In this document: positions 1 to 10,686 of the stretch, in pieces | Layout of the letters: each line of letters starts with the position of its first letter | How positions within the stretch are numbered: position 1 is the first letter of the stretch | Source of the DNA: Tieghemiomyces parasiticus | Lineage: Eukaryota > Kickxellomycota > Dimargaritomycetes > Dimargaritales > Dimargaritaceae | DNA: 23,368 bases | Assembly (NCBI GenBank): GCA_027575765.1 | Contig: JANBPT010000780.1 | Coordinates: 1-23,368, forward strand | Direction: 5' to 3' | Notes under the pieces: generated by a model | Told to the model about the DNA's origin: nothing | Database searches by the model: none | The model's input: only the letters and a program-made list of their open reading frames with translations | Translations under genes and position numbers: made by a program

Positions 1-2426
1 TCTCAATCTCCATCTCCTCGCTCCATGACCAACCTTCGCTGCCACCTCATACGTCCCTTACTTTATCCCTTCTGTTCTACTCGTGTCTTTTTATTGTCAC
101 CGAACTCATTGAGTAAACCTTACTACGTGATGCTCAGTCACCATATCTGTGGCGGAGGTTGTCTATGCACCGTAACCACCATCCAACACGGGCATATTGA
201 CCCGTGGCCAGTTCAACGGGCGGGGTACCAGGGTCAGGCCTGGTTGGTAATCGCGGCCTTACATCTGTAGGACCTTGTAATGGCCCCCAGAGGGCACCGG
301 CCAGGACGACCTGGTGACCGTCTTGCTTAACTGCCACACGCCGTCGAAGTAGTTGCCGTATACGATTTGTAGGTGCGGTCCAATGACCAAGGCTGACATA
401 ATATACCCCCACTGTCGAATGGTTATTTTTTTTCTACGTACCAGGTAATTTAGCGCCCTCACATAGGCCGGAGCTAGCGGCTTAGCTGGAAAGGAGGGGG
501 GAGTGGTTATAAGTACCTGGTCAAATCACGGTCGGGCCTTCCCGGTTTAGTGCTATACAAGACATACATTCGTGTGGTTGAGGTGCCTGGTGGGTCAGGG
601 GTAAGTTAACCGACGAACATATCCCGGGAACCATTGGGGGGCCCTGCACATCAGCGATGACTGCCAGTAAAGACGGAAAGCCGCCACCTTGCACGGCCAG
701 TATTGATTGGAGGGCAGCATGCGGGAGGCCAGAATGGAAAGAGCCGCCAGGGCATGCTGATGAATTGGCGGCTGCTCTACTTCACCTTGGGCCAACCACC
801 CAACGCTGGGCAGCCTAGCAGGCACGCCAGAGACGGGTGCAGTGGAGCGTACGCGCTCGCCACAGGCGACACGGTAGTCAAATAACCTAGGCGGGTTAAG
901 CTATGGCTACTAACCCCCGCGTGCAAGTATTCTCCGAGACCTCAGTTACTATGGAGCAGTGACCAGGACCGCGACACCGCCAGCCAAGTGGGAGAGGGAG
1001 GGGGGTCCACTCCCCTTCACTATGACAATCCGATCGCACGGCACTACTTTGAGTGATCCAGTCAGTGAGCGGCCGCGCCGCTCGAGGATCCACCAGACGA
1101 CCACTGACAGCGAGGCCAGTCCCCTCACACTAGACTGGCGATGCGCCATGGTCACTTGAAGTGGCTGGACAGTGGCCCAACCGTCCCTCCGAAGGTAGAT
1201 AGGAGCCCCTCGGCCTAAGGTCTACGCCGCCTAGTCGGGTCGGCTACGCACCGACAGGAGCCGACTTTCCCTCACATCCTGGCGATTCCGGCCGACCCGA
1301 TCGGCCCAGGGGAGCGACAACAGCCGTACTGGGCCGTCCCGTGCCTACCTTATCAATAGCAATTCGCCCCCACCCCACCCCAGACCGTGCGGTCCAGGGC
1401 CGCCTTGGTAGCGTAGTCCAGCGGTGACCCGTACCGCCCATCCGTCGGTGTGGGCCAGCCCTGCCTGCGGCCCGGGTTGTCCGCCTGCGCCTCGCGACCC
1501 TGGGGCTTTTGCCGTCCAGGGTAGTCACGACACCAATGGGTGGAGTCGATTGGTGGCCGTTTCCCACCGCGTCCCTATTTTTAAAACCCCGCCGTCTCAG
1601 CTGGCTTCGCCTTTACTGCCAGCGCTCGGGTGGGGGGGGGGCAACATGCGCTGCCGCCGGCAGAAAGAGGCACAGCCACTCACCGCTGCGTATTATATTT
1701 GGCGCCATTTTGGTCAACCCAGAGAGAAGGCGGGGACTGCCTGTCCAATCGCCGCCGATATAGTGCCGGGGGGTGTGTGTATGCGCCTGTCCTTCCCTGG
1801 CAAGCATTGTTCAGGCCTCACGTCCTACCCCGTCCTCACCCTGGTCGACCCGCTCCCAAGCCCCGGCGATCCTCCCTGTCGCCTCTCCTTCTCCACCAGG
1901 CCTTCCGCCCTTCCTAATTTACGAGAGGACGTCCAGGGCCCCCGACGTTATTTAAGTCAACCGATGGAATCCCACCCTCTATTATTATTGTTGTATGCGC
2001 ATGTATCCTGCCTTCCGCTCACCCTGTCAATATTTTCTCCCACTCCCTCCTCCGACCACCCCTGGCTGCACTCTACCGCCTTCCGCAACGTCGGGCCTCC
2101 TCGTTTCGTGACCACCCGCCTTTTTTTTCGACTCTAAGTCCGAGTTCTGCGCTACGCCAACCCGACCCCGTCCCCGCTATTCTGTCAGCAGTTATCTACT
2201 TGCTTTCTACCGTGCCAACCACTTTCCTTACCCCTTATCGCTCTGCTGCGACCTTGGACTTGCCTCCGTCTCCCGTCACTACCCATCTCGTCCGCGTAAG
2301 TTACGTGACTCGTGTGTGCCCCGCGGAACGGCCGCCGGCCCGCCAGGTGTGCCATCTGGGCCCCTTCACTTACCCTTCCACCCGTCGCTTCGCATTCCCT
2401 CCCCGCCTCGCCTGATTTACAGAACG
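1..2426. other. Gene-free 5' region, pyrimidine-rich towards its right end
   Basis: No gene is supported in these 2.4 kb. The longest open frame (about 1424-2137, +) opens with GTG and shows no recognisable domain or consistent composition. Its Pro/Ser/Leu-rich translation is what C/T-rich DNA gives by chance. From about 1780 to 2420 the + strand is dominated by C and T, which fits the upstream region and leader of the gene starting at 2427. A run of ten G lies at 1632-1641. I saw no tRNA-like A-box/B-box pair. Confidence 0.6.
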
Positions 2427-3956
2427 ATGGTCCGCCTCGCGCCTTTCTTTGGCCGCGCCGGTCTGGCGAGCCTGGCGCTGGTCGCTGTGGCCCGTGCTGA
2501 CCTACTGTGCAGCGGCGACCCGGATAGCGACAATTTCCCCGATAAAGTTTCTGTCGGTAAGTAACCACCACCCCCACCTTTCGGCCGACCACCTCATGGA
2601 CAGTTCTCCGCCCGACCTCCCAGCTCACCAGCCCCACTTCTCCTTGACGACCACTCTTTTCTCAACCCAGGCAACGGCGCCAACTTCACTGTGACCTATA
2701 GTAACAACTACAAGATCGTCACCAACCAGCTGGCCGACGAGACCTACGGCCTCTACTGCGGCGACAAAAAGCCCTCGGCCCCAGACCATGTTAAGAACTG
2801 GTACAAGCTGCCCATCAACAGTACCGCCGTACTGGACTACACCCTCTTCCCCTACCTCGAGGTGCTCGGCCTCACCCCGGCTGTGCGTATCGCCGATGAT
2901 CGTCTCAACGTCACCACGCCTTGCACGCAATCCCTATTCAATGACGGGTCCATCGTAGCCTACCAAAATGCCACCGCCGACGATTGGGCCCCCGTGCAAG
3001 TCGCCTTTGACAACTCCTTTAGCAACGACACCAACTACGTGGCCTTCTCCGCCAGTGATGACCGGTTGGGCCCCCTCGAAAGGGCCGAGTGGATCAAGTA
3101 TGTCGCCGTCTTCTTCAACATGGAAGCCAACGCCACCGAGTTTTACCAGCACGTAACCAATCAATACTCCTGTCACCGCAACAATCTCGCCAAGGTGGAC
3201 CGCCAGCAGATCGCCTACAGCCAGTACAGCCACGCCGCCGACACAGGCGCCCCGCTGTGGACTGTGAACACCAGCCCCTACTACGACGAGCTCACTACCG
3301 ATGCAGGCGCCCATATCGTCAGCCCGCCCATCACCGCCGTCAATTCCACCGCCGCCTTCCGGACGAACGTGCAGACTGCCGACTACATGATTGACCTGAC
3401 CCCCACCAACGGCGACCGCCTAGACTTCTCGGCCTGGAAATCTCTCTTTGGCTACAGTACCAAACCCGATAAGGACAGTGCCTTCTACTTTAATAAGCAG
3501 GTCTGGCGGCCAGACCTGCGCCGCAACGCCGCGGGTAACCTCGACTGGGTCCAGTCTAGTGCGGTGCGTCCCGACCTGGCCCTGGCGGATTTGATCACCG
3601 TACAATACCCCAAGTACCAGGATGACCTCGTGTGGTTCGAAAACACCTCCGGCGACGCAGACTTTACCACCAGCGGTCCGGGTTCCTGCGGGGCGAAGTC
3701 TATCCTGACCGACTTCACCAAGTGCCCTGCCTCACCCGACCTGACCCCGCGGAAGGGTAAGGGCGATGATGACTCCGACGGTTTGGGCGCTGGCGCGATC
3801 GTGGGTATTGTAATTGGCGTCGTGGCCGCACTCTTGCTAGCCGCGTACGTCTACGTTCAGTTGGCCCGCCGCCGGCGCCGTCAGAGACTGCAGGAGTTCA
3901 TCAACCTGCGTAACCGCCACAGCGGCGAGATGGACGACCAGCGTGAGGCCATGTAG
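2427..3956 (+). CDS. Secreted, single-pass membrane protein resembling periplasmic substrate-binding proteins
   Basis: Two exons, 2427-2556 and 2671-3956, joined by a 114-nt intron (GTAAGT donor, CAG acceptor, phase 1), give 471 residues. ATG 2427 is chosen because it opens directly on a signal peptide (residues 1-24, basic start then Ala/Leu/Val-rich, ending ARA). The ectodomain has many N-glycosylation sequons. Near residues 55-110 a strand/tyrosine-rich opening is followed by a 'PYLEVLGL' segment, and 'ERAEWIKYVAVFFNMEANA' comes later. This layout recalls fungal proteins annotated as periplasmic-binding-protein-like, related to metal or siderophore receptors. An acidic linker, one transmembrane helix (about 415-441) and a cytosolic tail starting with five Arg follow, giving a type I topology. 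A substrate cannot be read from the sequence. Binding of metal or siderophore is inference. The gene model is well supported, the family assignment only moderately. Confidence 0.75.
2557..2670 (+). other. Intron of the substrate-binding-like gene
   Basis: The donor is GTAAGT at 2557 and the acceptor is CAG ending at 2670. The interior is strongly pyrimidine-rich. Splicing joins one base of exon 1 to two of exon 2, making a Gly codon and keeping the frame from the signal peptide into the ectodomain. Without splicing the frame stops within a few codons, at 2562-2564. Confidence 0.8.
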
Positions 3957-4769
3957 TCTACCCTCCCTCGCGTTGCGTTCCACCTGTATGTTTTTATTCC
4001 ATCCTTCTTCTTCTTTCTTTTTCTTTTGCCCTTTTATATACATACCTAAATACTCAAACACGTCCGATATCCTCTTGCTCAACCTTGAATGCACGCGGGT
4101 TTTCACCGGCGCGCCAGGATCTTCAAACCGCCGTTCGTTGGCTAGGGATCAAGTAATGGCTAGGCATTTAAAAGACCAGAGCGACTGCCATATCTAATTC
4201 AGGTCAGATGGTTCTTGCACACCGTGACGGCCCGGTACAAGTCCGAGACAACGTTAGTCAATGGCCGAACTGCTGAGCCCCCGCACGATTTAACGGATAC
4301 ACCACGAAGGGCCATTCCAGGACTGGCCCCTGTGTCCCCGTCGGAAGCTCCGTTGCTATCAAGACGGCAGTGGGGGGGGATCCCTACACGCCTTCGAAAC
4401 TTACCACACCACCACCCGGCGCGACTTCCTTATGATGGCAAGCCAGTGACTGGGTTGGGTGGCATACACCGAGGTGGGTGAGCTGGCCTACGGGGGGGGG
4501 AGCTCGGCCCTACTCTGTGACGGTAGCCCGACGGTCAACCGATCCGCCTATCTGCTGCAAATCCACGTCTGTTAAAGCGATTCCGAAATGAACCCGACTA
4601 ACATCACCATTAGTTTAGCTCCTTCTCCATCGTGGCCAAGGAATTCGTGTTTCCTATTTCCCTGTATTTTTTTTCTCTTACCCCTCTGACGCCCCGCGGT
4701 CGGTAAAAATCAGCCAACCCAGAGACGAGGATCAGTGACGATCGCCTATTCACGACCGACTTATCCGCC
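3957..4769. other. Spacer between two + strand genes
   Basis: Right after the stop at 3956 comes a T/C-rich stretch (about 3990-4045) with a TATATACATA block that may serve 3'-end formation. The rest shows no convincing coding frame. Two poly-G runs (4372-4379 and 4492-4500) lie in the middle. A T-rich patch near 4665-4685 precedes the next gene by about 90 nt. Confidence 0.5.
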
Positions 4770-6086
4770 ATGACCAACGACCATCTCCTCCACAGCCACG
4801 AGGCGTACCGGCTGTCCGGGGAACATTCCAAGACTGAACCCGGCCAGGATGGACTCAGCAGCAGCGATCTCATGCCACCGCACGGGATTAAACGCTCGGT
4901 ATCGCCGGATACCTGTGAGGCGGGCTGGCTGGCCCCCAAGGCGTGCTCCCGCTCAGATGCGGACTCGCTGCAGGCGAGGGAACGTAAACGGCGTCCGCGG
5001 CCTGACTATGCTACGGGAACACTCCTAGCAGCGACCGATTCGCTCGTCTCGCACCCAGCCCCGGCCGGTGTGACGGCCGCTTTTAAACACAGTCTAGCTC
5101 ACCGCGATACTCAGACCCGGTTCCTTTCCATGTGGGATCCCTATGCGGCCATCTCCATCGCCCAAATTTCCCCTGAATATCAAAAGCGCTTCCGAGCAAC
5201 GCTCTGTTTCCCCTACAGTAAACTAGTATGTGTTCTCGGCAGAATGGCCGCAGAGCGTGCGAGGTCGCCAAACTATTAGCTGACCAATAGCCGTTAAAGC
5301 CCCGTCTAATTATCCCCCACGTACTCGTCCGACCCCGCTCCCGTCTCCTCTTATTTTTTCCCCTAACCATTTCGCGGGCAGTCATCGGCCATCGAACGTC
5401 TGCTCGGCCGCCAAATCCACATGGATATGTCCGAATCTACCAAGTACGCCTTCTTGACGTCCCGCCTCCATAGCCCGCCAAAAAAATACGACCGACTCCC
5501 CGCCCGCTACTCAGCCCCACGCACCTTGGAGGACTTGAGACGTCGAGTCATATCGCTGGCGAACCCGCTCCCGACCTCGGTTTCGACGCTGACCAACCTG
5601 TACCAAAAAGTGTACGGGCCTCAGGCGGACACGCTGGAAATTGAAGGCGAAAGGTTCCTAACCGCCAGGATGGTGGTGGAATTCGTCCTGACCACGACCG
5701 CCCGCACCACGCGAAATGGTAAACCAGTGTATGCCACGGCCTACACCGTACCCCTACAGCCCCACGAGTTGCCCCTACCTGTACTACCAGGACTTGTACC
5801 CGACCCCATGGACGTCGATAATGAGAGGCTACTTCCCGCCGACGGCATGTCGGCCGTCTCACCGACTTCGTCGTCCGCACTGCTCACCACCGACCCTGAC
5901 CAGCACTCGGTGGCTGACCGACTCATCCTTGGCGATCTCAACCTCGACGATGATGACGAACCTGTCGGCCTGCCCAGTTTCACCCCATCCCCTCCGTCCG
6001 CACCAGTCCCGCTGCAGCCGCTCAGTCCCGAGGATATTTCGGAGGCCGTACGCCAGATTTTCAATTTTATCCAGGCCAATGTTTAG
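4770..6086 (+). CDS. Unrecognised protein, two exons, possibly nuclear
   Basis: I do not recognise this protein. Exon 1 (4770-5225) and exon 2 (5382-6086) join in phase 0 across a 156-nt intron (GTATGT donor; CTAAC branch-like site near 5363; CAG acceptor ending at 5381), giving 386 residues. The model is favoured because exon 2 is open for 39 nt upstream of its first ATG (5421), exactly from the acceptor, and because both halves look protein-like. Residues 1-100 are polar with a basic RERKRRPRP patch, a possible nuclear signal. Residues about 115-260 look folded, with 'ISPEYQKRFRATLCFPYSKL' before the join. The tail is acidic and Pro/Ser-rich with a DDDDE stretch. It ends in a short predicted helix, 'EDISEAVRQIFNFI'. 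There is no signal peptide or membrane helix. Two separate genes remain possible but less likely. Confidence 0.6.
5226..5381 (+). other. Probable intron of the unrecognised gene
   Basis: GTATGT at 5226, a CTAAC branch-like sequence about 18 nt from the end, and CAG ending at 5381. Splicing is phase 0 and fuses two open frames that otherwise lie in separate reading segments. An unspliced message would stop at 5279. Confidence 0.6.
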
Positions 6087-8146
6087 CCGGGGTCGGTCCT
6101 CGTCTGTCGTCCGCGGTTCCCGGGTGACGTGCAATGGCAACGGCGGAGGAAGGTCCGAGCTAGTCGTGGTCGTAACGTACAGCCGTTGTTCATGCATAAT
6201 TTACTCCAACTCTGATGTTGGCGTCTCCGCAGGTCTCATCACCACCAACTGTCTATACTGATCGCACTGACGTAATTCTTTCTGGCACGGCATACTGCCG
6301 AACGGGCACTGCAACCGTCCAAATATCTACTTCGCAAGGAGCTACAAAGTTGGGTCATATGGATAACTATAAAATGCAGACCAGTACAAGTAATCGACTC
6401 GAATCAAGCCCAACGGTCATTGCGTACCAAGCCCATGACGGTCCGGTATTTAACGCTAGAGCACTTGCTGTCCCCAACGCCAAGGTACCAGGACCCCGCC
6501 GCCGGGAGGCGAGCGGAGAAGAGAAAATAGTGGAATGCACCAGCGGCTCGTGCTCCCGACGCCGACACATGCCATGGATATATGAGGACCCTGACTGCTG
6601 CAGGCTGTAGATGCAAGACTTTTCCCCCCTGCCACCGGCATTATGGACGCTCACCACCCTTCCCCCCTGCACCTGCTCACGGCGATTAGCGACCCTACAG
6701 ACCTGTACGGGGGCCACCTTGACCTGACTTCCACTTCCACCATTCACACTTCGGGTTGGAGCTGGCCTCAAGTATAGGACGGGGGACATGCCAAAAGTGG
6801 TTACACGTCGACGGTGTCGAGTGCGCAACTCGTCATCTCCTTCTTTATCAGCCCGCCTACTTCTCGAATTACTCGTCAGGGTCACTGTAGCGCCCGTAAA
6901 TGCCTCCGTCATCGTTCACCCTCTTTTCGTAAGGCGCAAAGGGTTGAACGATAGCAACGATACCCAAACAGGAACTGGGATTTCTCAAGCGCCTTTTCTA
7001 TGATCGACCGGGGCTTGTGTTCCCCATTATTACTTTCGTTGCTCCTTTATTCGTTGTTCCTTTACTCATTGTACCGTTTTTTCCTTTATCTTTACCGCTT
7101 ATTCTGTTGCCTGCTTGTGCTTTTATCACCTATCCATCACCCATTCCCCGTTAATCCTTTTTATTCATAGATCCACGTTCCCATTGGTACATTGTCCTAG
7201 CCCCTCTCCCAATTGATGCCACCGTCAATTTACCATTGCCCCTTTTTTCACCCTAACCGTAAAATATCCCGAAACCCCCCAAAAAACAATGACAACTCTG
7301 GAGGCTCCCGGCCTTTCTGAGATTCCTCCTCCGTTTTATCACCTATACACCCCTCCCGTATCTTTTGATATTTCGTAGCACTCGGCTACCCCCTGGTAGC
7401 CAATCCATCCCTTAGCCTCCTTCCGTATCCTTATATCCCCCTCTTTACACATAAGCCAGCCGTGGTTGATTTAGGAATAGTATAGACGAGTTCAATTCCC
7501 CTGTCGAAGTACCACCTGATTGGACCCATTAGGGCTGACCACTGTTTACCAGTACTGCAGTCGCCCGTCCCGGCCGACCGACGCTCTATAGAACTCAAAA
7601 GTAGATGTGTGCCGTGGCGGACCGGCCAGCCTGAAGACGCTTTGTGTTCTTATTGCATTGTATCTGCGAACGTCCCCCCCCCAAATTCGCCCTTCACTGG
7701 TCGTCAAGGGAGTACCTTCCGACCAAGCGTATTTTCGTTTGCCCAGTGAGACGTGGAGTTACACCCAGTATCACGAAGGGCCTTCGTCGTCATACCCACC
7801 GTATTTTTCCACCAGCGAACCCATCTAGCTCTGGCGTAGGCCACCCAACGCACTTCCGCCGTCGTTTCGCTTGCTCTTGTTGCCATATAACCTGCGCCTC
7901 TCCCCTGACCACCCCATCGCCTGTCTGTCGCTTTATTTAGTACCGTTTTTGTTTATAATTTCGAATTTTGGGTTAATCAACAACCACTTGTTTTATGATT
8001 AGACGGGCTACGCCTAGGACTTGACTGCCAATACTCCTTAGCCCTATTAGCAATCGGCTGCCCCTGCCGGGTCCCTTACAGCGCTTCGCGCGACTTTAAT
8101 GATAGCTACTTTCCTTCCCTGGATCGTTGAGTAAATAATCGACCTC
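6087..8146. other. Gene-free region of about 2 kb
   Basis: No gene is supported. A 181-codon ATG frame on the minus strand (6912-6367) and a 131-codon frame on the plus strand (6215-6610) overlap each other. Neither has a recognisable domain. From about 7010 to 7460 the + strand is almost entirely C and T with low G. An imperfect inverted repeat lies at 6911-6952 and a run of nine C at 7674-7682. Confidence 0.5.
6911..6952. repeat. Imperfect inverted repeat (hairpin candidate)
   Basis: The left arm begins ATCGTTCA-CCCT at 6911 and the right arm ends AGGGTTGAACGAT at 6952. The arms pair over 8 bp, then one bulged base, then 4 or more bp, closing a loop of roughly 17 nt. It lies in noncoding DNA. 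No target-site duplication or element was recognised. Confidence 0.5.
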
Positions 8147-9880
8147 ATGATGCATTACCCATTCCTCCGGTGCCTCGACGGCCATATGACATGCCAACAC
8201 GTGCTCGCCCACGGGGCCACTATTTTGAGCCTCGGCTTGCTTCTCCTTGTCGTCTCCGGACCAGCTGCGGTCGGCTCTGACCAGTTGCAACACTCCACCG
8301 CGGACGTACATAAGCCCCTGCCTTCTCTTCCCCAGCCACTGGTTACCTTCCAGTCGAAGGCTCTCTCTGTCGAACCCACTGCCTCCGCACTCCTCGCTAC
8401 CTCCCTATACTCCAATTTTAGTCCTTACGAGAGACCCCACGGAGTGTTTGACCAACGGCAGGACCATAGCGATGAACCCTCGACCACCGGCTCGTCATCC
8501 TCATCGTCTCGCTTCAGTTGGCTTAGTCCCAGCCGGTCATTCAAGAGGCTGCAACGTTCCTCCTCGAGTGGGTCATTTAGACGGTCGTCAGCGTCGTCCT
8601 CGTCCGCTCCGACCGTCGGTGACCGCCCGACTCCCTTCGTAGACCACCCGGATCAGATTGACCGCTTAGTCATGATTGGCGATAGTCTCACTGACACCGG
8701 CAACTTCTATCGCGACTCCGGTGAGGCCTACCCCAACAGAAAGGTCTACATAGACAAAGAAGGTCAGTACAAAGGCCGCTTTACGAACGGCAAGGTATGG
8801 GCGGATTACGCCGAAGACCTACTGCGCACTGCTAAGCCGTCCTGGACCATTGATCCGCTGGCCTACGGCGGGGCAACTTCAGGCCCTGGGGTCGCTAGCG
8901 GGAGTAACAAGGTTCACGGTCAGATGCGTGAAACCGTCAATGGCGACCAGCAGCTGGCCAAATTTAAGACGAAATACGATCCGTTGGCGGCTTCGCGATC
9001 GGTGGTGGTGGTCTGGATCGGCAGCAACGACCTCTTGCACTCGGTCAAAGCCAATGTAAAGAAGACGCTCTACAGCGATGGGCTGCTGGGCCCCACCTTA
9101 TACAACGTTAAAAACCTTATTGATCAGCTACTCGACTACGGGTGCGCGCGCGTCGTTGTGGTCAACATTCCGGAGCTCAGCCACCTACCTGCTGTCGCCA
9201 TCCGCCGTGCCATCATGAAGGACAAGCTGGGCCTCACCCACGGAAGCTCCGGTGATCTTTTAATTAGTGAGCCCATGGATATCCCCCCGGCCGTACCAAT
9301 ACCCATCCAGAAGACGCGTCAGCGTAAGACTTTCAGCGACTGGAATGAACTCCCATCCAGGGGCAGCCAAGCGTCGCTGCTTACGGATAATCTGGTCGAG
9401 TCCCCAGAATCCATGCCAGATCTAAGCAGCACGGACTCCGTGGCATCGAGCCAGTCGTCCTCGGGGCGCCAGTGGGCAAAGAAACTGTTCCGCAAGCCGT
9501 CCCGCGCGGTATTGGGTAAAGTGGTGGACGGATTTTTTGACTTGGCCGTGGGGAGATTGACCGCTTCCATCCAGAGGTACAGTCAGCTGCTGCAGGAATG
9601 GGTTGCCAGCCACCAGCACCGCGATCGCCTTCTGTTTGTGGATATTAACCCCAAATTTCGGGAGGTGATCGAAGGTGCGACCAACAAGGACCCGTGCGTC
9701 ACGACCGATGATAAAGCGGGACCCTCGCTGGGATTCGGCTCAACCCAACTGGTCAAGTGTGCAAGCCCCGAGAACCACATCTTTATGGACGAAATCCATC
9801 CCACCAGCTCGGTGCACGAGAAACTTGCCGGCTTTATCCTGGCGCAAATCCGCCCGGATGATTTCGCGGCCATGGCTTGA
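8147..9880 (+). CDS. SGNH/GDSL-family hydrolase with Ser/Arg-rich inserts
   Basis: Single exon, 577 residues, preceded by an in-frame stop at 8132. It is a lipase/acylhydrolase-type serine esterase (GDSL family). Block I is IGDSLTDTGN with nucleophile Ser180. Then come a 'KGRFTNGKVWADY' segment, the block II glycine in AYGGATSG (about 241), block III WIGSND with Asn294, and block V DEIHPT with Asp548 and His551. All four catalytic blocks are intact. A hydrophobic segment (about 24-43) could be a signal peptide or anchor. The second Met at 8186 would shorten the n-region and is an alternative start. Two regions are unusual: residues 113-155 are a Ser/Arg-rich tract, and about 365-455, between blocks III and V, is a polar, Ser-rich, basic insert. 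They make it much longer than the usual 300-400 residues. The substrate is unknown. It ends 257 bp from the convergent EMC4. Confidence 0.88.
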   Translation: MMHYPFLRCLDGHMTCQHVLAHGATILSLGLLLLVVSGPAAVGSDQLQHSTADVHKPLPSLPQPLVTFQSKALSVEPTASALLATSLYSNFSPYERPHGVFDQRQDHSDEPSTTGSSSSSSRFSWLSPSRSFKRLQRSSSSGSFRRSSASSSSAPTVGDRPTPFVDHPDQIDRLVMIGDSLTDTGNFYRDSGEAYPNRKVYIDKEGQYKGRFTNGKVWADYAEDLLRTAKPSWTIDPLAYGGATSGPGVASGSNKVHGQMRETVNGDQQLAKFKTKYDPLAASRSVVVVWIGSNDLLHSVKANVKKTLYSDGLLGPTLYNVKNLIDQLLDYGCARVVVVNIPELSHLPAVAIRRAIMKDKLGLTHGSSGDLLISEPMDIPPAVPIPIQKTRQRKTFSDWNELPSRGSQASLLTDNLVESPESMPDLSSTDSVASSQSSSGRQWAKKLFRKPSRAVLGKVVDGFFDLAVGRLTASIQRYSQLLQEWVASHQHRDRLLFVDINPKFREVIEGATNKDPCVTTDDKAGPSLGFGSTQLVKCASPENHIFMDEIHPTSSVHEKLAGFILAQIRPDDFAAMA

Positions 9881-10137
9881 ATCTACGCCACCACTTTGCA
9901 TCACCCCCCTCCTCCTGCGTAGTACCTTATTCGCTTGCCAGAGAATTAAATTGCGGTTTTAAACCGGTGGTGTCTTGTGAAAGAGGGTAGAGGTACATAT
10001 TGTAAATGGCTATGCTAAAGGTGCCAGACAGTTCTCCTTCAAAGCAAAATGGCGGGGGGGGGAAGGGAAGAATGTAGCAACCGTCGTAGGTCTCGGTCGG
10101 TATGTAATGAACTACAATAGAGATGAAGAGGTGGGCT

Positions 10138-10686
10138 TCATAATAGCGCATGATTCAGCACCTGGGGCGCGGTCTCAAAGGCCAGCCAGTCCGAGGAGGT
10201 GGTAGGTAGTAGGCCCATCTTGGAACATTTCCACAGCCCCAGGGCGACGCAGCCAAGATTGATGAGGCAAAACACGGCCTTGGGCAGGAGTAGATTGACG
10301 TCACGGGTGGGGCCACCCTCGGCGGGGGCCTCGAAACGTCGAAAGGCGTCCTGGACGCCCAGCAGGGCCTTAACCGGTTGGAAGAACATCATGACGGTGA
10401 TGACTAGGTTAAAAATCTGGACCGAGTTGCCGCTCATCCACATCATAAACAAGTTCATGGGCAGGGACTTGGCCGGAGCCAGAGATTGGTCCCAGGCCTT
10501 CTTGAGCCGAAGCACCTGATCTGACTTGCGCTTCTCCCGGTCGGTGGCAGACGGGCGGGTCATGTCGGTACCCTGTACCGTGGTCGCGGCCGTTCCGGAG
10601 AAACCTGCAGGGTCGAACCCCTTAGAGGCCTTGGTAACGCGGAGCCGTGCGTCGGTGGGGGGTTGGAGGTCCCAAGTAATGGCCAT
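10138..10686 (-). CDS. EMC4: ER membrane protein complex subunit 4
   Basis: Single exon, 182 residues, close to the length of human EMC4. EMC4 is a membrane subunit of the ER membrane protein complex, which inserts transmembrane segments into the ER bilayer. The family signature is clear: 'KKAWDQSLAPAKSLPMNLFM' (62-81), then 'MWMSGNSVQIF', and near the C-terminus 'MGLLPTTSSDWL'. A first hydrophobic span covers about 78-108 and a second about 132-155. The N-terminal 60 residues are polar and cytosolic by family topology. ATG 10686 is the only Met ahead of the conserved core apart from Met42. A run of ten C (sense strand) sits four bases upstream of the start codon, at 10700-10691. The gene is convergent with the SGNH hydrolase. 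Confidence 0.95.
   Translation of the reverse strand: MAITWDLQPPTDARLRVTKASKGFDPAGFSGTAATTVQGTDMTRPSATDREKRKSDQVLRLKKAWDQSLAPAKSLPMNLFMMWMSGNSVQIFNLVITVMMFFQPVKALLGVQDAFRRFEAPAEGGPTRDVNLLLPKAVFCLINLGCVALGLWKCSKMGLLPTTSSDWLAFETAPQVLNHALL

Noticed and set aside
1424..2137. 237-codon open frame on the + strand
   Set aside because: It starts with GTG rather than ATG and has no domain. Its Pro/Ser/Leu-rich content reflects C/T-rich DNA, and other frames over the same bases are open too.
6367..6912. 181-codon ATG frame on the minus strand
   Set aside because: It overlaps another open frame on the + strand, has no recognisable domain, and its Arg/Ser/Gly-rich translation shows no secondary-structure pattern. 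The ATG sits in an inverted repeat. A real gene is not excluded but not supported.
7440..7520. Possible tRNA gene (GAGTTCAATTCCC resembles a B box)
   Set aside because: The flanking bases do not form a T-arm or acceptor stem, and no proper A box or anticodon arm lies upstream.
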